DNA of 64,000 nucleotides from the NCBI GenBank assembly GCA_949840905.1, contig CATKXW010000006.1, forward strand, positions 1-64,000. The letters are read 5' to 3'. The notes under the pieces are model-generated. The model was given only the letters and a program-made list of their open reading frames with translations, did no database searches and was not told the DNA's origin. The position numbers and the translations under genes were made by a program. Positions 40,352 through 48,881 of the stretch are shown piece by piece. The stretch comes from an uncultured Eggerthellaceae bacterium (GTDB taxonomy: Bacteria; Actinomycetota; Coriobacteriia; Coriobacteriales; Eggerthellaceae). Position 1 is the stretch's first letter. The number at the start of each line of letters is the position of its first letter.

Positions 40352-41933
40352 TCCCCGCGCTCTGTGGTTCGACCCGGGCGATCTTGAGATAGAGCCTAAT
40401 GCGCGAGTAGTGGTGGAGACGGCCCGCGGCGTCGAGTTCGGCCGCATGGTGGGTCCTTGTTTGGAAGTGGAAGAATCCGAGGTCAAGGCGCTGAAGAGCC
40501 CGCTGAAGCCGGTGCTTCGCGTGGCCGATGACGCCGATATCGCCCAGGCGGCCGAGATGGAAGAGCGCGGGCGGGAAGCCCTGCCGCTGTTCAAGGAGAT
40601 GGCCGCCGAGCTTCATGACGATATGCATCCCATCTCGGTGGAGTTCTTGCTCGATGGGGACAAGGCCGTGTTCTACTTCGAGGCGGAGGAGCGCGTGGAC
40701 TTCCGCGAGCTGGTACGCCGCTTGGCCGCTCATTTCCATGTGCGCATCGACATGCGCCAAGTGGGCGTGCGCGATGAGGCTCGCATGGTGGGCGGTCTGG
40801 GCCATTGTGGCCAAGAGCTGTGCTGCAAGCGCATGGGCGGGGAGTTCTGCCCGGTCTCGATCCGCATGGCAAAAGAGCAGGACCTCTCGCTGAACCCTCA
40901 GAAGATATCCGGTCTGTGCGGCCGTCTCATGTGCTGTTTGCGCTATGAGTACGAGGCCTATAAGGACTTCAAGCAGCGGGCACCGAAGGTGGGGGCGAAG
41001 ATCGCCACGCCGGAGGGCGAAGCGGTAGTGTGCGAGCTGGACGTTCCGCGGGAAGAAGTGGCGTTGAAGCTGGGCGATGAGAAGCCGGTGAAGGTGCCGC
41101 TGTCCGGCTTCGAGGAGCCTAAGGCTGCTGCGGGGAGCGATGGGCCGGCGCGGCCCAAAGCCGTTACCCCTGAGGCCTGGGAGGAAGCGAAGCTGGAAGC
41201 TGAAGGTGAGCTGATAGGCGGTGCGCTCACGTTCCTCACCTCGCAGTTCACCGGCAGCGACAAGGTGGCCAAGGGCTTGCGGGCGCGCCGTATAGACGGC
41301 GAGGATACCGAGAAGGGCGAGCGTCGCTCGTCGGGCCGCCGTCGGTCGCGTTCCGATCGCGGGCGCTCGGGCTCTTCCGGCTCGAAGGCCGCGCCTCCCG
41401 CTGCTGAGGCGCGCAAGCCTCGGCGGCGCCGTTCCACCAAGATCGCTGATGGCGAAGTGGTGGGCACCGAGAAGGTGAAGCAGGAGGACAAGAGTCCTTC
41501 TGAGAAGGGGGCCGGTCCCGGTTCGCGCTCTGGCTCGTCAGGATCGGGGCGTACCCGTCGCCGTCGCTCCTCCGGTTCGCGCTCTCAAGGCGCAGGTCAG
41601 GGGCAACAGAGCGGTGCCAAGCGGGACCGCTCGTCGCAGCAGGGCAAGGGCAGCGGTAACGGCAACGGGCCGCGCCCGGGCCAACGCTCTTCGGGACTTC
41701 GCAATGCCGATGCTCGTGGAGAAGGCGGCAACAAGCGACGCAAGCCTGGCAACCAGAGCGATAAGGGGAGCGCCTCCAAGGGACCGAAGGACCAGAAGGA
41801 TGGCGGCGGCGATACCGGCGGCTCAGGTACTTCGCGTCGACGCAGAAGGCGTCGTAGCCGGTCGGGCGGCGGCTCATCCGGATCCGGCGGCCAGGGTCCC
41901 TCCGCTGCGGGTGCGCCGAAGGGCGATGCCTGA
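40317..41933 (+). CDS. ricT: PSP1/RicT-like protein with long Arg/Ser/Gly-rich tail
   Basis: 538 residues. Residues 1-215 match the PSP1 domain (RicT/YaaT): ETARGVEFGRMVG (34-46), VDFRELVRRLAAHFHVRIDMRQVG (127-150 in outline), and the cysteine cluster LGHCGQELCCKR...EFCPVS...LCGRLMCCLRYE (Cys 164, 169, 170, 178, 201, 206, 207) seen in Fe-S-binding RicT. In B. subtilis RicT helps RNA processing and development with RicA/RicF. Residues about 325-538 are a disordered tail dominated by Arg, Ser, Gly and Lys with SRSG, RRRR and GNGNG runs, absent from ordinary RicT. The position next to holB is typical. Confidence 0.88.
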   Translation: MVRVAPISVAHDPRALWFDPGDLEIEPNARVVVETARGVEFGRMVGPCLEVEESEVKALKSPLKPVLRVADDADIAQAAEMEERGREALPLFKEMAAELHDDMHPISVEFLLDGDKAVFYFEAEERVDFRELVRRLAAHFHVRIDMRQVGVRDEARMVGGLGHCGQELCCKRMGGEFCPVSIRMAKEQDLSLNPQKISGLCGRLMCCLRYEYEAYKDFKQRAPKVGAKIATPEGEAVVCELDVPREEVALKLGDEKPVKVPLSGFEEPKAAAGSDGPARPKAVTPEAWEEAKLEAEGELIGGALTFLTSQFTGSDKVAKGLRARRIDGEDTEKGERRSSGRRRSRSDRGRSGSSGSKAAPPAAEARKPRRRRSTKIADGEVVGTEKVKQEDKSPSEKGAGPGSRSGSSGSGRTRRRRSSGSRSQGAGQGQQSGAKRDRSSQQGKGSGNGNGPRPGQRSSGLRNADARGEGGNKRRKPGNQSDKGSASKGPKDQKDGGGDTGGSGTSRRRRRRRSRSGGGSSGSGGQGPSAAGAPKGDA

Positions 41934-43396
41934 TGAGGGGCGATAGCGCGTTGCTCACCGATCTGTACCAGATCACCATGGCCCAAGGCTACTGGGAGCG
42001 CGAGCGGATGTGCGGCGAGGTCGAGGAAGCCTGTTTCATCATGCACTTCCGCGATCATCCCTTCAAAGGCGGATACGCTATCGCTTGCGGCATGGCGCAG
42101 TTGGCCGAGCTGGTGGAGGACTATCGCTTCACCGAAGAGGATATCGCCTATCTGGCTACGTTGGAGGCTCCCGGAGGCGGTGCGCTGTTCAAACCCGCGT
42201 TCCTCGAGCATCTGGGCGCGCTGCGCCTGCGGGTGGATATCGACTGCGTGGAAGAGGGCACCCCGGTGTTCCCTTACGAGCCCTTGGTGCGCGTCATGGG
42301 TCCTATCATGGAATGTCAGCTGCTGGAAACAGCGCTGCTCAACATCGTGAACTTCCAAACGCTCATAGCCACCAAGGCGGCACGGGTGTGCCAAGCGGCC
42401 GATGGGCGTCCGGTGGCCGAGTTCGGGCTGCGACGCGCTCAAGGTCTGGGCGGGGTGTGGGCTTCCCGCGCTGCGGTGGTGGGCGGATGCGCGTCCACTT
42501 CCAACGTGCTGGCTGGCAAGCTGTTCGACCTGCCGGTGTCGGGCACCCATGCCCATTCCTGGGTGATGGCGTTTCCTGACGAGCTCACGGCGTTTCGGGC
42601 CTATGCCGAGGCGTTTCCGAACAATTGCGTGTTGCTGGTGGACTCCTATGACGTGGAGCAGGGGATGCGCAATGCGGTGACCGTCGGTCTTGAGATGAAG
42701 GCGCGCGGACAGAAGTTGAGCGGCATCCGCATCGATTCGGGAGACCTGGCGTGGTTGGCGAAGATGGCTCGGCGCATGCTGGATGAAGCCGGCCTGACCG
42801 ATACGGGCATCGTGTTGTCGAACGACCTGGATGAGCACACCATCGAGTCGATCCTGGGCGAGGGGGCTCCGGTGGATTCCTGGGGCGTGGGCACGAAGCT
42901 GGCTACCGCCTACGACCAACCGACGCTCGGCGGTGTCTACAAGCTATCTGCCACGCGCTCGGGCAAGGAGGGTTCGTGGACCGATCGCTTGAAGATATCG
43001 GAGACTGCGGCCAAGCTGACCACGCCAGGCATCCTGGACGTGCGACGCTACTATAACGAGGACGGGACCATCGCAGGCGACATGGTGTTCGATCGAGAGA
43101 AGCCTCTCGACGAGCGCGAGATCATCGTGGATCCTCTTGATAGCCTGCGCCAGAAGCATTTGAGCGGCAAGCGCTTCATCACGCTGTTGCAGCCGCTCGC
43201 GCGAGGAGGGCGCGTGGTGCTCGATGCTGCTGGTCGCTCGGCCTTGGAGGCGCGAGCGCGCGCCCAGGAGGGGCTGCTCACCTTGGACGAGAGCCAGAAG
43301 CGCATGCTGAACCCGCACACCTATCCGGTGGGCCTGGAATACTCGCTGCATGAGCGCCGGCGCCAGCTGGTGGCCAGCCTGCGCGACATCGTTTGA
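41933..43396 (+). CDS. pncB: Nicotinate phosphoribosyltransferase
   Basis: 487 residues; makes nicotinate mononucleotide from nicotinate and PRPP for NAD salvage. It opens LLTDLYQITMAQGYW (7-21, the family signature), with AEFGLRRAQG (about 162-171; active-site RR), VSGTHAHSWVMAF (about 202-214; autophosphorylated His region), LLVDSYD and GIRIDSGDLAWLAK (about 262-275), and VGTKL near 320. It starts at TGATG overlapping the ricT stop by one base. Confidence 0.94.
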   Translation: MRGDSALLTDLYQITMAQGYWERERMCGEVEEACFIMHFRDHPFKGGYAIACGMAQLAELVEDYRFTEEDIAYLATLEAPGGGALFKPAFLEHLGALRLRVDIDCVEEGTPVFPYEPLVRVMGPIMECQLLETALLNIVNFQTLIATKAARVCQAADGRPVAEFGLRRAQGLGGVWASRAAVVGGCASTSNVLAGKLFDLPVSGTHAHSWVMAFPDELTAFRAYAEAFPNNCVLLVDSYDVEQGMRNAVTVGLEMKARGQKLSGIRIDSGDLAWLAKMARRMLDEAGLTDTGIVLSNDLDEHTIESILGEGAPVDSWGVGTKLATAYDQPTLGGVYKLSATRSGKEGSWTDRLKISETAAKLTTPGILDVRRYYNEDGTIAGDMVFDREKPLDEREIIVDPLDSLRQKHLSGKRFITLLQPLARGGRVVLDAAGRSALEARARAQEGLLTLDESQKRMLNPHTYPVGLEYSLHERRRQLVASLRDIV

Positions 43397-43413
43397 AAGG
43401 GAAGGGAGCCGTC

Positions 43414-44361
43414 ATGCCCCAATGCCGACTGATCGTGGATTCCTGTTGTGATCTGCCTTATCCCATGGTGGACAAGGAGGGCATCGAGCTGCTGCGCTTC
43501 CCCTATGTGTGCGATGGCGGCACGTTCGAGGACGACCTGTTCCGCACCCGCACGCCGGAGGATTTCTACGGCGCGATGCGCAGCGGTGCCGAGCCCACCA
43601 CCGCTCAGCTCACCATGCCGGTGCTCCAGGAGCTGTTCGAGCGCGTGGCAGCCGACGGCACGCCCACGGTGTATCTCTCCTTCACCAGCGGGCTTTCCGG
43701 TAGCTACGATGCGGCCATGCTCGTGCGCGATCAGGTGCTGGCCGAGCATCCTGACCTTGAGCTGTACGTGGTGGACACCCTGTTGCCCTCGGTGGCCGAA
43801 GGGCTGCTGGTGCAGGAGGCCATCGTGCAATGGGAGAAGGGCTTGACCGCCCGAGAACTGGCGGCGTGGGCCGAAGAGGCACGCTTCTTCGTGGACGAGG
43901 TGTTCATGGTGGAAGACCTCGATACCCTGCGTCGCGGCGGCCGCATCCCCTCTACCGTGGCCGTGGCCGGAGCGGCGCTGGACGTGAAACCGCTGTTGAC
44001 CGTGGATGTGGAGGGCAAGCTGGCCATGACCGGCGTGGCTCGTGGTCGCAAGAAGGGCATCAAGCAGCTGGCGGAGTACTACGCGAAGAACGCAGCCGAT
44101 ACCGAGGGCGCGCAGGTGGTCGTCGTGGCCCACGCCGATTGCCCGAAGGATCTGCAACGGTTGAAGGAAGCGCTGCAGAAGGCGAACGAGAACATCCTGT
44201 TCGTCGAAGCGAACATCGGGCCGGTCATCGGCTCTCATGTGGGCCCGGGCATGGTGGCGGCCGCGTTCTGGGGCACCGACCAGCGCAAGAAGCTGTCCGT
44301 GGCCGAGCGCATCGCCAAGCGCGTGAAAGGCGGTAATACGAATAGAGAAGGCGAGGAATAG
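43414..44361 (+). CDS. DegV-family fatty-acid-binding protein
   Basis: 315 residues. Signature features: IVDSCCDLPYPMV near the N-terminus, FRTRTPEDFYGAMRSGAEPTTAQ (about 42-64 in outline), YLSFTSGLSGSYDAAML (about 86-102), and LDTLRRGGRIPS (about 168-179). DegV/FakB proteins hold a fatty acid for phosphorylation by FakA. The shorter ATG at 43414 follows GGGAAGGGAG; the frame could open 21 bases earlier. It lies 17 bases after pncB and 3 bases before the next gene. Confidence 0.88.
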   Translation: MPQCRLIVDSCCDLPYPMVDKEGIELLRFPYVCDGGTFEDDLFRTRTPEDFYGAMRSGAEPTTAQLTMPVLQELFERVAADGTPTVYLSFTSGLSGSYDAAMLVRDQVLAEHPDLELYVVDTLLPSVAEGLLVQEAIVQWEKGLTARELAAWAEEARFFVDEVFMVEDLDTLRRGGRIPSTVAVAGAALDVKPLLTVDVEGKLAMTGVARGRKKGIKQLAEYYAKNAADTEGAQVVVVAHADCPKDLQRLKEALQKANENILFVEANIGPVIGSHVGPGMVAAAFWGTDQRKKLSVAERIAKRVKGGNTNREGEE

Positions 44362-44364
44362 ACC

Positions 44365-45336
44365 ATGGCGCACGCATACGCGTATCGGGGCAACGAGCGG
44401 TTCATCGCTGCTATGGCAGGGCGGCTGGAAGAAGCTGGATACCAGCGCACCGAGGAGGTGGCGGCCGCCGACATCCTGCTGTCGTTCTGCACGAGCCACA
44501 GCCAGCTCGAAGAGCTCTACTTCGGCGATGCCGGCTTCATCCAGGATGCCCGTCCCGGTAGCGTGCTCATCGACGTCAGCTCGTGCACGCCGAACCTGGC
44601 GCGGGAGATGAACGCGGTGGCCACGGTGAGCGACCTGGTGATGGTGGAAGCGCCGTTCACGTTGCATGACCTGACCGCTGCTGACGGGTTCGCCAAGCAG
44701 AACCTGCTGTGCTTCGTCGCCAGCGAGAGCGAGGGCACTGCGGTGGACGAAGTGGCGCTGCCGTTCTGTGAAGCGCTGTTCGGCGACTGCGAGCGAAGCG
44801 GTGCGCCAGGGAGCGCCCAGCTGTTGCGAGCCGCCCATACCTTGCAGGCTACGTCCCAGATGATCGCCGTCATCGAGGCTGATGCGCTGTGCTCTGCCAT
44901 GCGCCGCTCTGTGAACGGGGCGGGCTTGGAGAAGCTGAGGCTGCAAGCCGATAGCGCCGAGGCGACCCGTGTTCTGCGGGCTGTTCATGAGCAGCGATTC
45001 GAGGGCGCTTATACGGTGGAGATGCTGATGGCAGCGTTATCTTCGGCTATCATGGCCGCCGATGACAGCGAGCTCATCCTTCCTCAGGCTGAGGCGGCGC
45101 TGCATCTGTTGGAGCTGCTGGCCGTCATCGGCGGCAGCGACAAGGCACCGGCGGCTCTGGCTCTCGTCTATGGAGACGAGGAAGCCTGCGCTGTTCAAGG
45201 GCTCGATTGGACCCGTGCCGAGCAGGTCTACAGTGAGGATCGCGACCATGACCATGATGGGTTCGGCGACCACGACGAAGACGACCTTGGCTATGGCGAT
45301 GATGACGGATTCGGCTACGATTACTCTTCCAACTGA
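44365..45336 (+). CDS. Degenerate 3-hydroxyisobutyrate/6PGDH-type dehydrogenase-like protein
   Basis: 323 residues. The middle and helical parts resemble beta-hydroxyacid dehydrogenases: ADILLSFCTSHSQLEEL (about 35-51), GSVLIDVSSCTPNLAREM (about 65-82) and a later helical region. The canonical N-terminal GxGxMG nucleotide loop is missing: the protein begins AYRGNERFIAAMA. Whether it binds NAD(P) is therefore doubtful. The last 32 residues are nearly all Asp, His, Gly and Tyr (DHDHDGFGDHDEDD), a possible metal-binding tail, encoded where the next gene's start overlaps out of frame. Confidence 0.6.
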   Translation: MAHAYAYRGNERFIAAMAGRLEEAGYQRTEEVAAADILLSFCTSHSQLEELYFGDAGFIQDARPGSVLIDVSSCTPNLAREMNAVATVSDLVMVEAPFTLHDLTAADGFAKQNLLCFVASESEGTAVDEVALPFCEALFGDCERSGAPGSAQLLRAAHTLQATSQMIAVIEADALCSAMRRSVNGAGLEKLRLQADSAEATRVLRAVHEQRFEGAYTVEMLMAALSSAIMAADDSELILPQAEAALHLLELLAVIGGSDKAPAALALVYGDEEACAVQGLDWTRAEQVYSEDRDHDHDGFGDHDEDDLGYGDDDGFGYDYSSN

Positions 45337-46261
45337 GGGCTGCCGCCTCTGCCCTCGCCTCTGCGGGGCGCGCCGAGAGGCGGGAGAGCGCGGCCTGTGC
45401 GGGGCAGGCGCACAGGTGCGCGTGGCACGGGCAGCTCTACACTTCTGGGAAGAGCCTCCCATCTCAGGGGGAGCGGGCAGCGGCACGATCTTCTTCGCCC
45501 ATTGCCCGCTCGGCTGTATCTATTGTCAGAACCGCGCTATCTCTCACGAAGAGGTGGGGGAGGTGGCATCGGTACAGCGTCTGGTTGCTCTGATGCTCGA
45601 TCTGCAAGCGCGAGGTGCGCTCAACATCAATTGCGTCACGCCCACCCACTATGCTCCCACCATCCGCGAAGCGGTGGCCTGTGCGCGGGAGGACGGCCTG
45701 GATCTGCCCATCATATGGAACACGAGCGGGTATGAGACCGTGGAGGCGGTCCGCGCGAATCGCGGCACCGTCGATGTCTATCTGACCGACTTCAAGTACG
45801 CTGATGCTTCTCTGGGCGAGCGATATTCGCGCGTAAGGGATTATCCGCAGCGGGCGCTCGCTGCGTTGGAGGCCATGGTGGAAGCGGTGGGCGCTCCCTG
45901 CTTCGATGAATATCGAGGGGAAGGGCGCATGGTGGGCGGCGTGGTAGTGCGTCATCTGCTGTTGCCGGGTCATCTGGATGATTCCAAGCGCGTGGTCGCG
46001 CTGCTGCACGAGCGCTTCGGCGAGAACATCCGTTTTTCACTGATGAACCAGTACACGCCCGTTTTGGCGACGGCCGCTGCTGCTGGCGATGAGGATGCGG
46101 CGCGCATCCTCGGTCTGTTCCCTCACCTGGGCGAGACCGTTCCCGAAGCCGACTACGAGGAGCTTCTCGATCATGCGGATAACCTGGGCGTCCAGGATTA
46201 CTTCTGGCAGCAAGGAGGCACGTGCTCGGAGTCGTTCATCCCTGAATTCCCAGTGAGGTGA
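45302..46261 (+). CDS. PflX-like radical SAM protein
   Basis: 319 residues of the pyruvate-formate-lyase-activase-like family (COG1313 type). The radical SAM cluster motif CPLGCIYC lies at about 69-76. Upstream are extra cysteines CRLCPRLC and LCGAG (about 15-35), which could hold a second cluster. Later come NCVTPTHYAPTIREA, WNTSGYE and YLTDFKYAD, and a near-terminal MNQYTPV. The physiological substrate is unknown. The start is uncertain (45299 or 45302; no ribosome site) and lies within the preceding gene, implying coupling. The 3' end overlaps the convergent gene by 64 bases. Confidence 0.82.
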   Translation: MTDSATITLPTEGCRLCPRLCGARREAGERGLCGAGAQVRVARAALHFWEEPPISGGAGSGTIFFAHCPLGCIYCQNRAISHEEVGEVASVQRLVALMLDLQARGALNINCVTPTHYAPTIREAVACAREDGLDLPIIWNTSGYETVEAVRANRGTVDVYLTDFKYADASLGERYSRVRDYPQRALAALEAMVEAVGAPCFDEYRGEGRMVGGVVVRHLLLPGHLDDSKRVVALLHERFGENIRFSLMNQYTPVLATAAAAGDEDAARILGLFPHLGETVPEADYEELLDHADNLGVQDYFWQQGGTCSESFIPEFPVR

Positions 46262-47187
46262 GAGCTGCGAGGCGCAAGGGAAGGAAGGTCTTCCTGCAGC
46301 TCGGTGAGGTTTCGCCAGAAGCGCTTAGGCATGAAGTGCTGGCGCAGCTCGGGGTTGTAGCGCGACTCGACGGCTACCGTGCGGTAGAACCGCTTCCAGG
46401 CTTGTTGCATGGGCGCCTCGTCAGCGGCCCTGTCGGGGAGTCGGAGCTCTGGTGAGCCCGTTTCCTCGGTGGGCACGAGATACCAGCTACGGCCTTCGTA
46501 GACACCGGCGAGATGGTGTTCCTCATCGTAGATGATGAAGGGCTGCACGTTGAAGCGCTCGACGAAGTGGTCCATGACCAAAGGGATGACCGACGACTTC
46601 GGATTGCAGCGGGCATACCACAGGTCCACCTCCGCATCGCGCAGGTGCTCGAAGCGGATGAACTGGCGCATATGCTCGCATTCTTGGTCGATGGAGCGGA
46701 GGATGCGATGCATCGGCTCTACAGCTGGATGAGTGATATCCGATAGCGCGCGCCCGCGCAGCTTCGAGCACGGGCCTTTGCCACCGACTCCCTTGCAGCT
46801 TTTGCGCTTGCGGCATCGCGAGCAATCGCGGCGTTTCTGCTCGTCTAGGGCATAGCGCACGAAGCGATAGGCCGCGGTGCCCGCGTCGTGCCGCTCCGAT
46901 AGGCTAGCTTTCTTCACCGCGTCGAAGGTGCGCCAGCCGCAGCGGGCCTCGATCCCCTTGCGCACGCGCTCGGCATGGTGCAGGTCGGTCTCGATGAAGC
47001 TCACTCGCTGTCCGAGCCGTGGCTGCAGGTGCTGTTCGCACACCACGTCGGTCGGGTCCTCATGGTTCGCGTAGGCAGCGAATATGGCCGATAGCAGACC
47101 TTCGAGGCTGCGATCGTAGCAATAGACTACCTCAGACGTTATGTCATCAGGCGTCACGACCTTGGTACCATGGGCTCTTGTGCTCAT
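46198..47187 (-). CDS. TIGR03915/DUF4130-type DNA-metabolism protein with Cys4 insertion
   Basis: 329 residues; partner of the radical SAM protein encoded upstream, whose end it overlaps by ATGA. N-terminal YDRSLEGLLSAIFAAY (24-39) and C-terminal HMRQFIRFEHL ... DLWYARCNPKSSVIPLVMDHFVERF (172-211 in outline) and GVYEGRSWYLV match the family. Between the two halves (120-142) sits DCSRCRKRKSCKGVGGKGPC, a C-x2-C-x5-C-x8-C arrangement rich in Lys and Arg that I do not expect in the family and that could bind Zn or an Fe-S cluster and contact nucleic acid. The family is predicted to act in DNA repair or modification. Confidence 0.82.
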   Translation of the reverse strand: MSTRAHGTKVVTPDDITSEVVYCYDRSLEGLLSAIFAAYANHEDPTDVVCEQHLQPRLGQRVSFIETDLHHAERVRKGIEARCGWRTFDAVKKASLSERHDAGTAAYRFVRYALDEQKRRDCSRCRKRKSCKGVGGKGPCSKLRGRALSDITHPAVEPMHRILRSIDQECEHMRQFIRFEHLRDAEVDLWYARCNPKSSVIPLVMDHFVERFNVQPFIIYDEEHHLAGVYEGRSWYLVPTEETGSPELRLPDRAADEAPMQQAWKRFYRTVAVESRYNPELRQHFMPKRFWRNLTELQEDLPSLAPRSSHLTGNSGMNDSEHVPPCCQK

Positions 47188-48596
47188 GAGGCGAACAGTG
47201 CTTCCGGTTCAGGCAGCGGGTTCGCAGCGGCTGGGAGAGCGGTCTCGCTGCGGGTCCCGCGCAGCTTCTCTGGGGTCTCGACGGAATCGAAGAGGTTCAG
47301 CTGGCCTGGCAGGGCACGGGCGGCACGGCGACCGTGGCGACCTCCTTGGATGGGCGCTGCCAGCCGCGCGCGCAGCGCTTCGCGAGTGAAGGCGACCCCT
47401 GCGCCCTCATAGCGGCCGTTGCAGGTGATGAAGTAGCGAGCGCGCTTGTAGGCCACGCCTAAAGCGCGCAGCTCCTGTTCGTGCAGCGTCGATTGGCGCC
47501 GTGCTCGCAGGATGAGCTGGGCTCCGCGGATGCCGATGCCCGGCACGCGCACCAACTGCTCCAAAGGAGCGGTGTTCACCTCCACGGGAAAGAGGTCGAG
47601 GTGGTTCAAGGCCCAGTTCGCCTTCGGATCGATGGCGGTATCGAGGAAGGGGGCTCGCTCGTCGATTATCTCGGTGACGTCGTAGCCGTAGAAGCGCAGC
47701 AGCCAGTCGGCTTGGTAGAGGCGGTGCTCGCGGTCGAGCTGCACCGCGTCGGTGCTCGGAAGCCGTGCATCCTCGTTCACGGGCAGATAGGCGCTGAAGA
47801 ACACGCGCTTCATGGCGAATGTGCGGTACAGCGAGGCGGTCAGGTTGAGTATCTGCAGGTCGCTCTCGGGAGAAGCGCCCACGATCATCTGGGTGGACTG
47901 GCCGGCCGGCACATAGGCTCGGGTCTTGCGTACCAGACGCGTGCGTCCCGACATATACAAGGTGTTCTTGCTCATGAGCGCGCGGGTGTCGCCATCCTCG
48001 GCGCGCATGGATTCGATGCGGCGCATGGGCATCAGGATGTCCTCGCGGCTCTTCTGCGGGGCGAGCAGCTGCAGACTGCTGTTCGATGGCAACTCGAGGT
48101 TCACTGACATGCGATCGACCAGATAGCCGATGCGGTCCATCAGCTCGGGGCTGGTGCCTGGTACCACTTTGGCGTGTATGTAGCCGCGGAACCCGAGGTC
48201 TTCTCGGAGGATGCGGAATGTCTCGCACATCAGTTCGCTAGTGAAGTCGGGGTCGCGGACGACGCCCGAGCTGAGGAACAGTCCCTCGATATAATTGCGC
48301 CGATAGAATCCGATGGTGAGCTCGGCCAGCTCGCGAGGCCTGAAGCAGGTGCGCTGCACGTTCTCGTTGCTCGCGCGGTTCACGCAATAAGCACAGTCAT
48401 AGATGCATACGTTGGTCATCAGGACCTTCAACAGCGTGATGCACCGGCCATCGGCCGAGAAGCTGTGGCAGCACCCGGCCATCGTCGCCGACCCGAGCTG
48501 TCCTTTCTTCCCGCTGCGCTGCACGCCGGAGGAGGTGCATGCCACGTCGTACTTCGCTGCGTCGGCTAGCAGTTCGAGCTTTTCCGCGATTTCCAC
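47184..48596 (-). CDS. TIGR03916-type radical SAM protein, predicted DNA repair
   Basis: 470 residues. Radical SAM cluster CIYDCAYC (64-71) after an N-terminal helical region with extra Cys pairs (GCCHSF, 41-46). FLSSGVVRDPD (about 106-116), LELPSNSSLQLLAPQKS and an HhH DNA-binding element LVRVPGIGIRGAQLIL (about 347-362) near the end. The combination of radical SAM chemistry and HhH suggests action on damaged or modified DNA, as predicted for the TIGR03916 group; the reaction is not known. GTG start at 48596 with a perfect AAGGAGG. A promoter with an SOS-like dyad lies upstream. Confidence 0.88.
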   Translation of the reverse strand: MEIAEKLELLADAAKYDVACTSSGVQRSGKKGQLGSATMAGCCHSFSADGRCITLLKVLMTNVCIYDCAYCVNRASNENVQRTCFRPRELAELTIGFYRRNYIEGLFLSSGVVRDPDFTSELMCETFRILREDLGFRGYIHAKVVPGTSPELMDRIGYLVDRMSVNLELPSNSSLQLLAPQKSREDILMPMRRIESMRAEDGDTRALMSKNTLYMSGRTRLVRKTRAYVPAGQSTQMIVGASPESDLQILNLTASLYRTFAMKRVFFSAYLPVNEDARLPSTDAVQLDREHRLYQADWLLRFYGYDVTEIIDERAPFLDTAIDPKANWALNHLDLFPVEVNTAPLEQLVRVPGIGIRGAQLILRARRQSTLHEQELRALGVAYKRARYFITCNGRYEGAGVAFTREALRARLAAPIQGGRHGRRAARALPGQLNLFDSVETPEKLRGTRSETALPAAANPLPEPEALFAS

Positions 48597-48643
48597 AGCA
48601 CGACCTCCTTCGAAACATTCGTACGCGCGAATAGGTGTTTGTA

Positions 48644-48672
48644 ACTTTACGCGAACGAACTTTCGCGGTCAA
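48644..48672 (-). promoter_or_regulatory. Promoter with SOS-like box in the spacer
   Basis: In minus orientation TTGACC (plus 48667-48672), exactly 17 bases, then TAAAGT (plus 48644-48649). The spacer contains CGAAA-GTTC-GTTCG (plus 48652-48665), one base off the CGAAC-N4-GTTCG LexA consensus. A repressor there would block RNA polymerase directly. Confidence 0.65.
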
Positions 48673-48881
48673 GGGCTTTCGTCTGTCTCGAGAACGTGGC
48701 AGCGCTCCGCGTTCGATCTTCCCTCTTCTTCATGGTGCATAGCAGAGAAGATCCTCCTCGCGGCATTGTGCTATCACGAACGTGGTGCTGCATCGCTGTT
48801 GGCAACCTCTATAATGACGTCATCGCGCCGGAGGCGATAGAGAGACCTTCGGCATCTACGAAATAGGGGGTATGTTCGATC

